From the NCBI RefSeq assembly GCF_000817785.2, contig NZ_JTCM02000019.1, positions 1 through 64,000 on the forward strand: a stretch of DNA of 64,000 nt. The letters are read 5' to 3'. Shown in pieces: positions 8,434 through 16,906 of the stretch. The notes below the pieces were generated by a model. The model was not told the DNA's origin. It did no database searches and saw only the letters and a list, made by a program, of their open reading frames with translations. Both the position numbers and the translations under genes were made by a program. Numbering within the stretch: position 1 is the first letter of the stretch; each line of letters opens with the position of its first letter. The stretch comes from Hassallia byssoidea VB512170. Its GTDB lineage: Bacteria; Cyanobacteriota; Cyanobacteriia; Cyanobacteriales; Nostocaceae.

Positions 8434-8694
8434 ATGCCTAGAACACCGAGCGAATTTGCAGTACACCTGATGATGGATGGTGGACACCGGGAAGAAATAC
8501 GCTTTCCGACAATTCAAGATTTTCAGAAGTGGTACAGTGGCGAACTTATGCCAAAGGCTGCTTCTAATGATTTTATCAGCGTACCGATCAAAAATATTTC
8601 CGGTCAGGGAGAGTATATGGTAGTACGTCCCTCTCGGATTTTAGCAATCCGGGTAGAACCAGTTTTTAGTTCTAGTGTTGAAAGATTCAACTAA
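8434..8694 (+). CDS. Conserved-looking hypothetical protein
   Basis: An 86-residue soluble protein with mixed alpha/beta character (MPRTPSEFAVHLMMDGGHRE at the start, then EYMVVRPSRILAIRVEPVF). No signal peptide, no membrane segment and no recognised domain. It ends directly against the mltA start (stop codon then ATG without a gap), so the two are very probably co-transcribed and translationally coupled. Confidence 0.55.
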   Translation: MPRTPSEFAVHLMMDGGHREEIRFPTIQDFQKWYSGELMPKAASNDFISVPIKNISGQGEYMVVRPSRILAIRVEPVFSSSVERFN

Positions 8695-9963
8695 ATGATG
8701 AGAAAAACCCTAAATGTGCTTTCCTTAAGTTTGGGAGTTGCTTTTATTATCCCACTCTGGTCAGCTGTTGCTCAAATTCCTAGTTTACCACCGCTGCCGT
8801 TACCAAACAATCCTCAAGCCCCGCCAGTAGTAATACCAGTACCAAGAATTCCGTCGGCACATTCTGTACTAAAACCGATCGAATTAGGAACCGATTGTAT
8901 TTCCCAGTCTGCTTGCTTGGGTTGGGATGAGCAAATTTGGAGTCGAGGGAATAAACCAGGCGATCGCAGCGCACTCTTAGCATCGATTGACAACAGTCTG
9001 AGTTATCTGCAAAAGGATAAGGCGATCGCCGTGTATCAGAGTTATCCAATTAAGGAAATTACCCGCGATCGCGTGTATCGCAGTTTAGTCCGCTTCCGTC
9101 AATTAGTTGTCAGCTCCAACTCTCCGGCTGAACTACAAGCTGCTGTCCGTCGGGAGTTTGTCTTTTACAAATCAATAGGTAATGACGGCAAGGGTACTGT
9201 TAAATTTACTGCATACTACGAGCCTGCTTTTATTGCAAGCCGGGTTCGCACAAATGTATATAAATATCCGCTTTATCGATTACCACCAGACTTTGAGAAA
9301 TGGAGTAAACCGCATCCGAAACGGATACAGTTAGAAGGAAAAGATGGTTTGCTTGGAGATAAAAGTCGGTTGCGCGGTTTGGAACTATTGTGGTTCCGCG
9401 ATCGCTGGGATGCATACATGGTGCAAATCCAAGGTTCCGCTCAGATTCAGTTAACCAACGGAACTGCAACCAGTATCGGCTATGCAGGTGGTACAGATTA
9501 CCCTTGGACAAGTATCGGGCGAGAATTAGCAAAAGACGGCAAAGTAACTTTGAAACAACTGACCCTCCCACGGATGACTGAGTATTTTCGGCAACATCCG
9601 CTAGAGTTAAATAATTATCTACCGCGTTGGCAAAGGTTTGTTTTCTTCAAAGAAACCAACGGTGAACCAGCTACCGGCAGTATTAATGTACCGGTGACAC
9701 CAGAGCGTTCTATTGCTACAGACAAGTCTCTCATGCCTCCTGGCGCATTAGCGCTAGTTAATACCTCATTTCCCTATCCCACCGCGTCAGGACGGCTGGA
9801 TTATCGTACAGTCAGCCGCTTTGTGCTAGATCAGGATACAGGAAGCGCCATCAAAGGACCCGGACGGGTAGATTACTTCATGGGAACTGGCAAATTAGCA
9901 GGCGATCGCGCTGGAGTTACAGGTGGTAATGGATCGCTTTATTATTTGCTATTGAAGGAATAG
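8695..9963 (+). CDS. mltA: Membrane-bound lytic murein transglycosylase A (MltA)
   Basis: Cleaves peptidoglycan glycan strands with formation of 1,6-anhydro-muramic ends. A signal peptide (about 1-26) is followed by a Pro-rich linker. The MltA domain includes GKGTVKFTAYYEPAF, and the C-terminal 3D-type double-psi barrel contains VQIQGSAQIQL and GPGRVDYFMGTG, whose Asp (about 393) is the expected catalytic acid. Length (422) is usual for cyanobacterial MltA. There is no lipobox cysteine, so it is probably periplasmic or anchored by the uncleaved signal. Two consecutive ATG codons could each be the start. Confidence 0.93.
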   Translation: MMRKTLNVLSLSLGVAFIIPLWSAVAQIPSLPPLPLPNNPQAPPVVIPVPRIPSAHSVLKPIELGTDCISQSACLGWDEQIWSRGNKPGDRSALLASIDNSLSYLQKDKAIAVYQSYPIKEITRDRVYRSLVRFRQLVVSSNSPAELQAAVRREFVFYKSIGNDGKGTVKFTAYYEPAFIASRVRTNVYKYPLYRLPPDFEKWSKPHPKRIQLEGKDGLLGDKSRLRGLELLWFRDRWDAYMVQIQGSAQIQLTNGTATSIGYAGGTDYPWTSIGRELAKDGKVTLKQLTLPRMTEYFRQHPLELNNYLPRWQRFVFFKETNGEPATGSINVPVTPERSIATDKSLMPPGALALVNTSFPYPTASGRLDYRTVSRFVLDQDTGSAIKGPGRVDYFMGTGKLAGDRAGVTGGNGSLYYLLLKE

Positions 9964-9969
9964 GGAGTA

Positions 9970-10085
9970 GAAAGTGGGGAGTGGGGAGTGGGGAGTGGGG
10001 AGTAGGGAGTAGGGAGTGGGGAGTAGGGAGTGTTAACAACTAACAATTCCCCATTACCCATTCCCTAATCCCCATTACCCATTCC
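9970..10085. repeat. Heptamer-type tandem repeats between mltA and the next gene
   Basis: Runs of GTGGGGA/GTAGGGA, then CCCCATTACCCATTCCCTAAT-type units occupy the whole convergent spacer. The second block reaches the stop codon of the minus-strand gene. Confidence 0.85.
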
Positions 10086-10955
10086 CTAATAAGGCGGATA
10101 ACCAAAATCATCTTCATCCGCATAAACATAAGAACTAGAAACCCCTGCCATTTCCATCTTTGGTGCTTCTGGTTTTACAGCTTCCTTACCAAACTCTTTG
10201 TATTCTTCAAAGTTTTTGGAAATAATCGCCGATTCCGGAGAGTCGGAAGCAATCAGATATTGTGTTAACGTCGCCGCCGTTGGACGTTTATAATCTACTG
10301 TTGAAGCTACCATAACAGTATTTGGTTCAATGCCTCTTTCTTCACACTCAATTATTGGGCAAAAAATACCGTGAGCGTGGAATAGTGGACCTTTTGATGT
10401 TATGGGTTGCTTGCGATATGCAGCATAAGCTTTTTCTAGTTCGGCGGCGAAACCACCGACGATTTTGCCTTGTTGATATTCGCAATAACTTTTACTAAAA
10501 CTCGCTCCGGCGGCACCATTTAAAGTTAATTGCAGTGGTGATTCATGTAAAAACTTTTTGTTTTCTCCAACCAAAAAAATTAGGTAGCGAGTAAAGGTTT
10601 TAAATTTTAGTTTGTCTGCTAAAAAAGCGTCATAATTTTCTTTGAGTGTACCCAGTTTTAAACCACTTTCTCTATCTTTTACAGATAATGGACCCTTACG
10701 GACTATAACTATATGTGGGGTAGTGGAGATAAATACAGACTCGACTCCAGAGGTAAATTCATGTTCTACCTGCTGCCAATTTTCATCGGCTTGAAAACCA
10801 ACAGCATGGGCATTATCTAACTTAATTGCTAACCCGTGGGGTTGCATCCCATCTGTGCCATAGCGAGGATTAATCATCTGACACCACGGGATGACTTGAG
10901 AAGGGGGTGCGTTAAACTTCTCGTCCTCAAAGTCGAATTTTGCAGATGCTTTCAT
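10086..10955 (-). CDS. Cyanobacterial hypothetical protein, probably DUF5895
   Basis: A 289-residue soluble protein with no signal or membrane segment. It starts with an acidic N-terminus and the motif PSQVIPWCQMINPRYGTDG, has a central region of hydrophobic beta-like segments, and ends in an acidic tail rich in Asp and Tyr. The pattern matches my recollection of DUF5895, a family of unknown function found in cyanobacteria. It stands alone between repeat-filled spacers. Confidence 0.55.
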   Translation of the reverse strand: MKASAKFDFEDEKFNAPPSQVIPWCQMINPRYGTDGMQPHGLAIKLDNAHAVGFQADENWQQVEHEFTSGVESVFISTTPHIVIVRKGPLSVKDRESGLKLGTLKENYDAFLADKLKFKTFTRYLIFLVGENKKFLHESPLQLTLNGAAGASFSKSYCEYQQGKIVGGFAAELEKAYAAYRKQPITSKGPLFHAHGIFCPIIECEERGIEPNTVMVASTVDYKRPTAATLTQYLIASDSPESAIISKNFEEYKEFGKEAVKPEAPKMEMAGVSSSYVYADEDDFGYPPY

Positions 10956-11130
10956 CGTTTTCCGCTATCAAAGTGTTTTGCTAAATAAGTTTATCAGTGC
11001 GTGCCAGAGATAAGGCGTTAATCCTAAAGGCGATTTTACCAGATTAAGACGAAATCATTCGATATTGCAATCCGTAATACTAAGTATTTAGACTTACGCC
11101 ACCAAGTTTAGTGTTTGTCCGAACTTGATC

Positions 11131-11838
11131 TTAAGGCATCCATTCTAAAACTACACCAACCCGACTATCTTTTTGAAGTCGGGAATTTTGCTTTTGAATA
11201 TCTGTAGACAAACGCAAGTTGGAAGTAATAGCATATCCTAGCGAAAGCTGTGTTAAACCAACTTCTTCATCGCTACCGGGAGAAACCCAACTTTGAGTTA
11301 AAGAAATATCTGCCGCACCACCGCGAGACAAAACCAACAGCAACTTCGCACCCAAATTTACTCCATCCGTTGTATAGCGGTTTGTTTGCAAATGTCGATA
11401 ACCAACGACGGGAGCGATATTGACGTAGCTACCCAAAGGACGCAAATAATAATGCAAGTCCGCACCATAAGCCTCACGCTTACCATTAAACGCTGCTTGA
11501 TATTCGCCACTCACTGTTAAGCCGGTGCGTCCAATAAAAATATCTTCTATACCAACAATTACCCCAAATGCTTGTCCTGTGGAAGGAAATTCTGGAGAAC
11601 CCAGTCGCAAGCGAGTGCGAAAACTAGGATCGTTTTTAATTTCTTGCAAAATATTCGGTACATCACGCCGCCAACGTTGCAAAACTGGGCTATTTTGTAT
11701 AATTTCTGGACTTAAATCTAAATCCTGGGCGGTTGAATTCGGTGTCATATCTGGCTGAGATTGACACCAACCAGGGTTAGCTGCCAAAAATAAGCAAATA
11801 TTTAGTAAAAGTGTGAAAATTGAGAACTTTTGTTTCAT
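11131..11838 (-). CDS. Predicted outer-membrane beta-barrel protein
   Basis: A 235-residue protein with a signal peptide (cleavage near NPGWCQ|SQ). A helical segment about the pattern RWRRDVPNILQEIKNDPSFR leads to alternating hydrophobic strands with aromatic girdles (GADLHYYLRPLGSYVNIAPV, GVNLGAKLLLVLS, LSLGYAITSNLRLSTDIQ). The C-terminus ends VGVVLEWMP, close to the usual aromatic-terminated last strand. It is probably a small porin-like barrel; no named family. Confidence 0.6.
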   Translation of the reverse strand: MKQKFSIFTLLLNICLFLAANPGWCQSQPDMTPNSTAQDLDLSPEIIQNSPVLQRWRRDVPNILQEIKNDPSFRTRLRLGSPEFPSTGQAFGVIVGIEDIFIGRTGLTVSGEYQAAFNGKREAYGADLHYYLRPLGSYVNIAPVVGYRHLQTNRYTTDGVNLGAKLLLVLSRGGAADISLTQSWVSPGSDEEVGLTQLSLGYAITSNLRLSTDIQKQNSRLQKDSRVGVVLEWMP

Positions 11839-11846
11839 TCTTTAAT

Positions 11847-11892
11847 GTAGTAAGCACTTTAGTGCTTAAGAAAGCGCTGAAGCGCTTACTAC
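11847..11892. repeat. Double-hairpin repeat, copy A
   Basis: GTAGTAAGCACTTTAGTGCTT, a short linker, then AGCGCTGAAGCGCT and TTACTAC. Two small hairpins are flanked by complementary GTAGTAA/TTACTAC ends. The same architecture with different stems occurs at 32328-32374 and 55726-55782. Confidence 0.7.
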
Positions 11893-11960
11893 GATTTACC
11901 ATAAAAAAAATGGTTCTGTTGAGTACAGAACCACTAAAGCTTTCGCAAATCTGTTATAAC

Positions 11961-13037
11961 CTAGCGAACTGCGCCATGAGTAGCCGCTGTATCAATTGGT
12001 TTCATCAGGTACAGACGTACAAATTGCCAAGCATTGGAGACGTAAAATGGTAGCTTCTGGAAGAATTGCAGGAATTTGGGAGTGCTGGAGTTAGCGATCG
12101 CACTCAATTTCTCGTTATTCTTCAGACAAACATCTAACCGCTGATAAAACTCCGGTTTCTCGACATCCAGCATTATCGGGAAGACTCTACCTGCGTTTTC
12201 GTTCGTCTTCTCAATCACTTGAATGTCGTATTCTCGCGCATCCAAACCAATCGAGGCATAAAAGTCTTTGCGTTGGATGTCGTTAAGATACATTGTGCCA
12301 AATACTGACAACAGAAAGAAGCGACACCACAGCCGCGCTTTCCAATCATTCAATATTTGCGGCTGCGATCGCATGATCGCATCGAAGAAATCTCCGTGGC
12401 GGTTTTCATCTTGACACCAGTTTTCAAACCAGCGGAAAATCGGGTAAACTCTATCTTCTGGATGTGCGTCTAAGTGGCGGAAAATTGTGATATATCGCCA
12501 ATAACCAATCTTTTCTGAAAGATAAGTAGCGTAGAAGATAAATTTCGGTTTAAAGAAGGTGTATTTACGGCTCTTGGTTAAAAAGCCCAAATCCAGCGAC
12601 ATGTTAAAGTCTGACAGCGCTTTGTTCAAAAAGCCAGCATGACGCGCTTCATCCCGTGACATCAGATTGAAACACTCTGCCAAAACAGGGCTTTTGTCCT
12701 TTAAGCGGCGTCCAAGTTCTTTGTACAGTAAAAACCCCGAAAACTCCGCCGTACAAGAACGTTCGAGAAATTCAACGAACAATCGGCGAGTGTCCCCGTC
12801 AATATGATCCCAGGATTGTTCAAACTCCGCATCCCGAACAAAGTGATGGCGGTTGTAGTCAGCGCGAAACTCGTCGAGAATCGCTCTCAACTCGTCTTCG
12901 TTGACGGAGATATCCATCTGCGCCATTTCATCAAAGTCAGTGGTATAAAACCTGGGTGTCAGCAGGGTTTCTTTCGCCGGGGTTTTAATCCCTGGACGCA
13001 TTTCTTCAAAGCCTGGTTTTTTTAGGGAGTCTACCAT
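11961..13037 (-). CDS. acsF: Mg-protoporphyrin IX monomethyl ester (oxidative) cyclase AcsF
   Basis: The aerobic diiron cyclase that forms the isocyclic ring E in chlorophyll synthesis. A protein of about 358 residues starts [20 protein letters not shown]. The two ExxH diiron motifs are seen as [10 protein letters not shown] and [11 protein letters not shown]. The frame remains open 28 codons upstream, but the extension (from 13121) is unlike AcsF and the internal ATG matches the family start. It is monocistronic and divergent from the TM2 gene. Cyanobacteria can carry a second, low-oxygen isoform; which isoform this is cannot be decided from one sequence. Confidence 0.95.
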   Translation of the reverse strand: MVDSLKKPGFEEMRPGIKTPAKETLLTPRFYTTDFDEMAQMDISVNEDELRAILDEFRADYNRHHFVRDAEFEQSWDHIDGDTRRLFVEFLERSCTAEFSGFLLYKELGRRLKDKSPVLAECFNLMSRDEARHAGFLNKALSDFNMSLDLGFLTKSRKYTFFKPKFIFYATYLSEKIGYWRYITIFRHLDAHPEDRVYPIFRWFENWCQDENRHGDFFDAIMRSQPQILNDWKARLWCRFFLLSVFGTMYLNDIQRKDFYASIGLDAREYDIQVIEKTNENAGRVFPIMLDVEKPEFYQRLDVCLKNNEKLSAIANSSTPKFLQFFQKLPFYVSNAWQFVRLYLMKPIDTAATHGAVR

Positions 13038-13475
13038 GTCTTGATTGTGTGAAGTGTCTTTTTCTTTTGAGCGACTGAGAAAGCTTTTAGTAATGCTTTC
13101 ACAAAGCGCAATTGACGGCAATAATTTATTTGATAAACATCAGTCTACCAAGGCGAGGGGTAGTGAAAGCTACTGTCTACGTTAAGAGTTGCAACAAATT
13201 GGGGATGGGGCATGGGTAATAGGTAATTGGGAACGTGAGAATTGACAATAGGTTAAAAGTGTGGTAAGTTTCCCTAAATAATTTCTTGGGCGGAGATTAA
13301 GACTTGCAACAGAATATGTATTTTTTCGGAATTGGCGATCGCTAATCGGTAATTATTCCTTGGATCATCTACCAAACCCCAAAATCACCTGTTCGGGTGA
13401 ATCGATTGGAGGAAGTATAGTAGCACGCGCCCAACGTAAATAGAACTAGAGCGAATCCAAGGGAATAAAACCAAG
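13038..13475. other. Divergent promoter region of acsF and the TM2 gene
   Basis: No gene seen. It contains G-rich repeat-like sequence near 13200-13230, a TTGACA at 13242-13247 with a weak TAAGTT 17 bp downstream, one GCGATCGC, and a TATAGT at 13416-13421 about 55 bp before the TM2 start that could be a -10 element. Confidence 0.4.
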
Positions 13476-13973
13476 ATGAACGTGGAAAGCAATAATAAAA
13501 AAGACCGTATTTTTATCTCCTACATGTTGAATGTAGTCGGCTTTTTCGGCTTGTTGAGCGGACTGCACCGTATATATAATGGCAAGATTGGGACGGGTTT
13601 GCTGTGGTTGTGTACCTTTGGTGTATTTGGTGTTGGACAGTTTGTGGATCTGTTCCTCATCTCTAATATGGTTGAAGAACACGATCAGAAACTCAGATTA
13701 AAAGCAGGTTTGTCTCCCTTGGGTGTACCGTTAAATCAAACTGCTGTTGCCTCCCAAGTTTACCAACCCAGTGGCAATCAACTGATGGTTAAGCTGTTGG
13801 AAGCAGCAGAAAGTCGCGGTGGTACGCTAACTGTAACGCAAGGTGTAAAAGCAACTGGAGCCAGCTTTACAGAAGTTGAAGCTATTCTCAAGGAAATGCT
13901 CAAATCAGGTTATGTAAAAATAGATAACGACCCCATTAATGGAGCCGTCACTTATCACTTTCACGAAATTTAA
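13476..13973 (+). CDS. TM2-domain protein with a C-terminal winged-helix-like region
   Basis: A 165-residue protein. The N-terminal TM2 module has two membrane helices (about 14-34 and 42-62) around GLHRIYNGKIGTGLLWL. The cytoplasmic part ends in a ~70-residue domain (MVKLLEAAESRGGTLTVTQG, then FTEVEAILKEMLKSGYVKID) that looks like a winged helix. This combination occurs in cyanobacteria; function unknown. A membrane-tethered regulator is possible but unproven. Upstream GGGAATAAAACCAAG offers a weak ribosome site. Confidence 0.75.
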   Translation: MNVESNNKKDRIFISYMLNVVGFFGLLSGLHRIYNGKIGTGLLWLCTFGVFGVGQFVDLFLISNMVEEHDQKLRLKAGLSPLGVPLNQTAVASQVYQPSGNQLMVKLLEAAESRGGTLTVTQGVKATGASFTEVEAILKEMLKSGYVKIDNDPINGAVTYHFHEI

Positions 13974-13984
13974 GAATTTTGTTA

Positions 13985-14014
13985 GTAGAGACGCGATGTT
14001 CCTCGCGTCTGTAC
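13985..14014. repeat. GTAGAGACG-type palindromic repeat
   Basis: GTAGAGACGCGATG and TCGCGTCTGTAC arms form a near-perfect hairpin 11 bp after the TM2 stop codon. It is a member of the dispersed family at 8221, 26486, 51777 and 57010, and may act as the transcript's 3' end. Tandem CAACTAA-like units follow up to 14085. Confidence 0.7.
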
Positions 14015-14086
14015 GTAGATAGTGGATAGTGGTTAAAGAATACCGACTAACAACCAACAACTATCAACGCTCCAACCAACAACTAA

Positions 14087-14788
14087 CTAATTCCTACCTA
14101 ACCACTTTTGACCATTCAAGCGCTGCACGAGACCATATACCATCAAGTCAAGTGTCATTTTGCGCTCATCGATTAAGAATGACTCAAGAGTGCTAGGTTT
14201 TTTGCCTTCGTTGCAAGAAAATCCTTTTTTCCCTTGAATATCTTCATCTAAGAAATATAGGTTAAACTGGCGCAGACCGTTTTGCAATTTGCCCATGACT
14301 TGCCAGCATTCTTCAGATGTATCAAAGCCAACAATGGAAAGCTTCTGCTTGGCAAAACTCAATTGTACATCTTGCACACCTTGTTGAGCGATCGCTTTTT
14401 GTAAAGCTGGCAAATAGTATTGCTCCACAAACTCTACAAACGGCTTATCTTCAAGAGCTGGAGGTTTCTCTTTTTTAGCCGCTTTAGCTGCTGCGGGTTT
14501 GTCTTCTGCTCCTTCTTTAGCCGCTTTCGCTGCTGCGGGTTTGCCTTCTGCTTTTTCCTTTGCTGCCGGCTTTTCTCCCTTGGGTGCAGCAGGCTTTTTA
14601 GCTTTAGCCGCGTTTGGGTTTACTTCTGGATTTGCGGCTTCGGGATCTGGTGCATTAGCTGTGGGGATATCTGTTGCTTCTGGGGAGTCGGTGCTGGGAG
14701 CATGTTCTTCAGCAACATCGGGAGCCTGTTGTTCAACAGTGCTGGGAGCCACCTCTCCCGCTTGATTGTGATTGGTTTCTTCTGCCAT
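14087..14788 (-). CDS. DUF2996 family protein
   Basis: A 233-residue protein in two parts. Residues 1-115 are low complexity, rich in Ala, Lys, Pro and Glu with repeats such as KPAAAKAAK, so probably disordered. The ~115-residue C-terminal domain (DKPFVEFVEQYYLPALQKAI to VYGLVQRLNGQKWLGRN) matches DUF2996, a cyanobacterial and plastid-lineage family of unknown function. No signal or membrane segment. Likely soluble and cytoplasmic. Confidence 0.75.
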   Translation of the reverse strand: MAEETNHNQAGEVAPSTVEQQAPDVAEEHAPSTDSPEATDIPTANAPDPEAANPEVNPNAAKAKKPAAPKGEKPAAKEKAEGKPAAAKAAKEGAEDKPAAAKAAKKEKPPALEDKPFVEFVEQYYLPALQKAIAQQGVQDVQLSFAKQKLSIVGFDTSEECWQVMGKLQNGLRQFNLYFLDEDIQGKKGFSCNEGKKPSTLESFLIDERKMTLDLMVYGLVQRLNGQKWLGRN

Positions 14789-15088
14789 TGCTCAGGTCAA
14801 TCCTTTATCTAGCTAATAGAGCGATCGGATAGCTCACCTTAAGGTATCAGGTATTTTCATTTTGACATAGGAGGGCTTGCCTGATAAATAACAAATAAAA
14901 TTTGTCAGCGGAATACACTACGAGTCAGGCAAAATTCTTATGGTAATTTCAGATTTATAAAATTTTTTTTATATTAACAATAATCAATCTATTGGATGAA
15001 TCAATCGGGTGAAGTCGCTAGTACAAACATTTTAATTTCAAAGTAATGGGGGAATACTAAATCAAAAATACTTACAACGAGGTTGATT
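14789..15088. other. AT-rich spacer with a promoter-like site
   Basis: No gene seen. TTGCCTGA and TCAGGCAA arms (about 14878 and 14934) could form a long-range stem. A promoter-like pair lies at 14862-14890. Confidence 0.4.
14862..14890 (+). promoter_or_regulatory. Sigma-70-type promoter candidate
   Basis: TTGACA (14862-14867), a 17-bp spacer and TAAATA (14885-14890), pointing toward the broken small gene at 15089. The -35 box is perfect and the -10 matches four of six consensus bases. Confidence 0.35.
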
Positions 15089-15393
15089 ATGAATCTGAGT
15101 ATAATTGACGAAAAGTTACAGATTGAATTTAGTTTGAAAGAGCAATTGCTAGCTCTTCGCTTTCCAAAGTTTGAGAAATTCCATTAACCCATATTCAACA
15201 ATTTACGACAGCCGAACCCCAAAGTAATTGTCAAGAACTTCGTGCTAAGGGAAGCTTGATTCCTGGAGTTGTTAAAGCGGGGACTTATTACACAGACAGG
15301 GGCAAACAATTTTGGTACGTCAATAAAAAGACAAATTATTTAATTATTGAATTGCGAAATGAATATTATAAGAAAATAGAACTTACGCATTGA
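15089..15393 (+). pseudogene. Frameshifted ~100-residue protein (PH-like small protein family)
   Basis: The frame from ATG 15089 reads MNLSIIDEKLQIEFSLKEQL and stops at about 15185. A second frame, offset by one base, continues as EIPLTHIQQFTTAEPQ and then VVKAGTYYTDRGKQFWYVNK to 15393. Together they make one protein of about 100 residues. The pattern (GxxxPGVVKAGTYYT...FWYV) resembles small bacterial pleckstrin-like proteins of unknown function. A one-base change near 15165-15175 (GAGAAATTCC) breaks it. An AGG precedes the start. It is either a recent pseudogene or a sequencing error. Confidence 0.65.
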
Positions 15394-15485
15394 CATGAAT
15401 TTGCTTATGTGGTAAAAACCATGATTAACATCAATTACCTAAATTTAGTAGGTTTTTGAACCTAGAGTCAGCTCTTTTTCTACAA

Positions 15486-16274
15486 ATGAAAAAACGCAAA
15501 CTGCTTCAATTAGTTGCTATTGCTACTGCCTTTGCCATTGCGATTATCATGATATGGCAACCTAAATATGCTTTATCTACCGAAACTTGTCCTGATGGCA
15601 ATGGGTTGTTTGTGCTTTACTACGGGTATATTAATACGCCCGCGTCACAAGATCCAACTCTCCAGACTATTATGAGCAAACAGCCAGATTTTGTCATTTT
15701 TGGCAATGGACTTCAAAATCGACCGGATATACCTGAGTATGTCAATCAGAACAATGGTAATGCTATCCAATATATTCCTTTGAACTACGGCAATGCAGCA
15801 AGCAATGATGTTGATGCCAAAATTACTACAGCAATGGAGGCTGGTTATGATGGGGTCTTCTTTGACGAAACTGATGTAACAAAAGCAAGCTGGAATGCTG
15901 CTCGCGCTCAAAAGGTGCGACAATTCGGAGCAACAAACCTTGCCATTTTTAATCCTGGTATTGCATCCCCGCCCGCTTCGGTGTTTAATTATGCTGATAT
16001 AGTTAGTGTGGAAAATCAATATAATCAGACGCTTCCATCTTATCCTGGCATAAAATCTTCACGTTGGCTGGCAGTTCAAGGAGATCCAGCCAACCAGGCG
16101 GCGTCATCGGCTCAAGATGCTTTCAACCGTAGAACAATCTTCCAGCAAAATGGCGGTTTCTGGTACTACTCGTCGGCTCAACAGGCAACAGGTGCAACCC
16201 ACATTAATTTACCTCCTTGGTATGAGCAGTTTGCAGACTTGGTGAACAACCAACCTAGTCCAAACTGTAATTGA
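15486..16274 (+). CDS. Secreted TIM-barrel-like protein (spherulin-4/GH114-like)
   Basis: 262 residues with a signal peptide or signal anchor (KKRKLLQLVAIATAFAIAII) and an extracytoplasmic domain. FVLYYGYINTPASQDPTLQT, EAGYDGVFFDETD and the overall alternation suggest a (beta/alpha)8 fold like the spherulation-specific family 4 and endo-alpha-polygalactosaminidase relatives. VFFDETD would hold the acidic site of such enzymes. A role in cleaving extracellular polysaccharide is plausible but inferred. A TTG start 10 codons upstream is possible; the ATG directly before the basic signal sequence is preferred. Confidence 0.55.
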   Translation: MKKRKLLQLVAIATAFAIAIIMIWQPKYALSTETCPDGNGLFVLYYGYINTPASQDPTLQTIMSKQPDFVIFGNGLQNRPDIPEYVNQNNGNAIQYIPLNYGNAASNDVDAKITTAMEAGYDGVFFDETDVTKASWNAARAQKVRQFGATNLAIFNPGIASPPASVFNYADIVSVENQYNQTLPSYPGIKSSRWLAVQGDPANQAASSAQDAFNRRTIFQQNGGFWYYSSAQQATGATHINLPPWYEQFADLVNNQPSPNCN

Positions 16275-16447
16275 GTTGAAATGCTGCAATATAAGTTGAA
16301 GTTTCAAAGCTGGTTCAGTAAACGACACCAAGCAGTGGGTAAAGAAACTGGTAAAACGTATTTTGCAAGGCTATCACCTTTAATAAGAGGCAGCAGCCCT
16401 CTCTTAGCACATTCCCAGGTGGAACCTGGGAACGAGAAAATGAGAGA

Positions 16448-16723
16448 TCAACCACCAGCCACAGCGGGAACGATACTTACTTCATCGCCATCTTTGAGGG
16501 GTGTATCTGTCCCTTCTAAAAAGCGAATGTCTTCGCTATTGACGTACAAATTCAAAAATCGCCGTGGTTGTCCGGCATCATCGCACAACCGCGACTTGAT
16601 ACCAGGACAGCTTTGCTCTAATGAGTCGAACAGTTGAGCAATGTTGCTGCCGCTACATTCTAGAGTAGCTTGGTTATTGGTGAATTTCTGAAGAGGAGTA
16701 GGAACTAAAACTTTTACTGACAT
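16448..16723 (-). CDS. MoaD/ThiS family sulfur-carrier protein
   Basis: A 91-residue ubiquitin-fold protein ending VPAVAGG; the terminal Gly-Gly is the site of adenylation and thiocarboxylation. [14 protein letters not shown] is the diagnostic tail. Such carriers give sulfur to molybdopterin, thiazole or amino-acid biosynthesis. It lies directly downstream of thrC on the same strand (about 180 bp of repeats between). A ThiS/MoaD-like protein beside threonine synthase suggests a role in sulfur transfer to an amino-acid product (inference). It is distinct from the second carrier at 30596. Confidence 0.85.
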   Translation of the reverse strand: MSVKVLVPTPLQKFTNNQATLECSGSNIAQLFDSLEQSCPGIKSRLCDDAGQPRRFLNLYVNSEDIRFLEGTDTPLKDGDEVSIVPAVAGG

Positions 16724-16730
16724 AGTGAGT

Positions 16731-16905
16731 TGATAGTTGATAGTTGATAGTTGATAGTTGATAGTTGTTAGGTGTTAGTTGATAGTTGGAGCGTTGATGG
16801 TTGATGATTGATAGTTGATGGTTGATAGTTGCAAAATTCATAACTACTAACTACTAACTACTAACCACTAACTACTAACCACTAACTACTAACTCCTAAC
16901 TCCTA
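16731..16905. repeat. Heptamer tandem repeats between thrC and the carrier gene
   Basis: A block of TTGATAG units is followed by ACTACTA/ACCACTA/ACTCCTA units, complementary in general pattern, so the transcript could fold into a long imperfect hairpin between the two coding regions. Confidence 0.85.
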
Positions 16906-16906
16906 A

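Noticed and set aside
16281-16637. A 118-codon plus-strand frame after the secreted TIM-barrel gene
   Set aside because: Most of it is antisense to the well-supported MoaD/ThiS gene and the rest is repeat sequence.
16735-16905. Regular short repeats considered as a CRISPR array
   Set aside because: The units are contiguous heptamers without spacers, typical of cyanobacterial tandem repeats; no cas genes are near.
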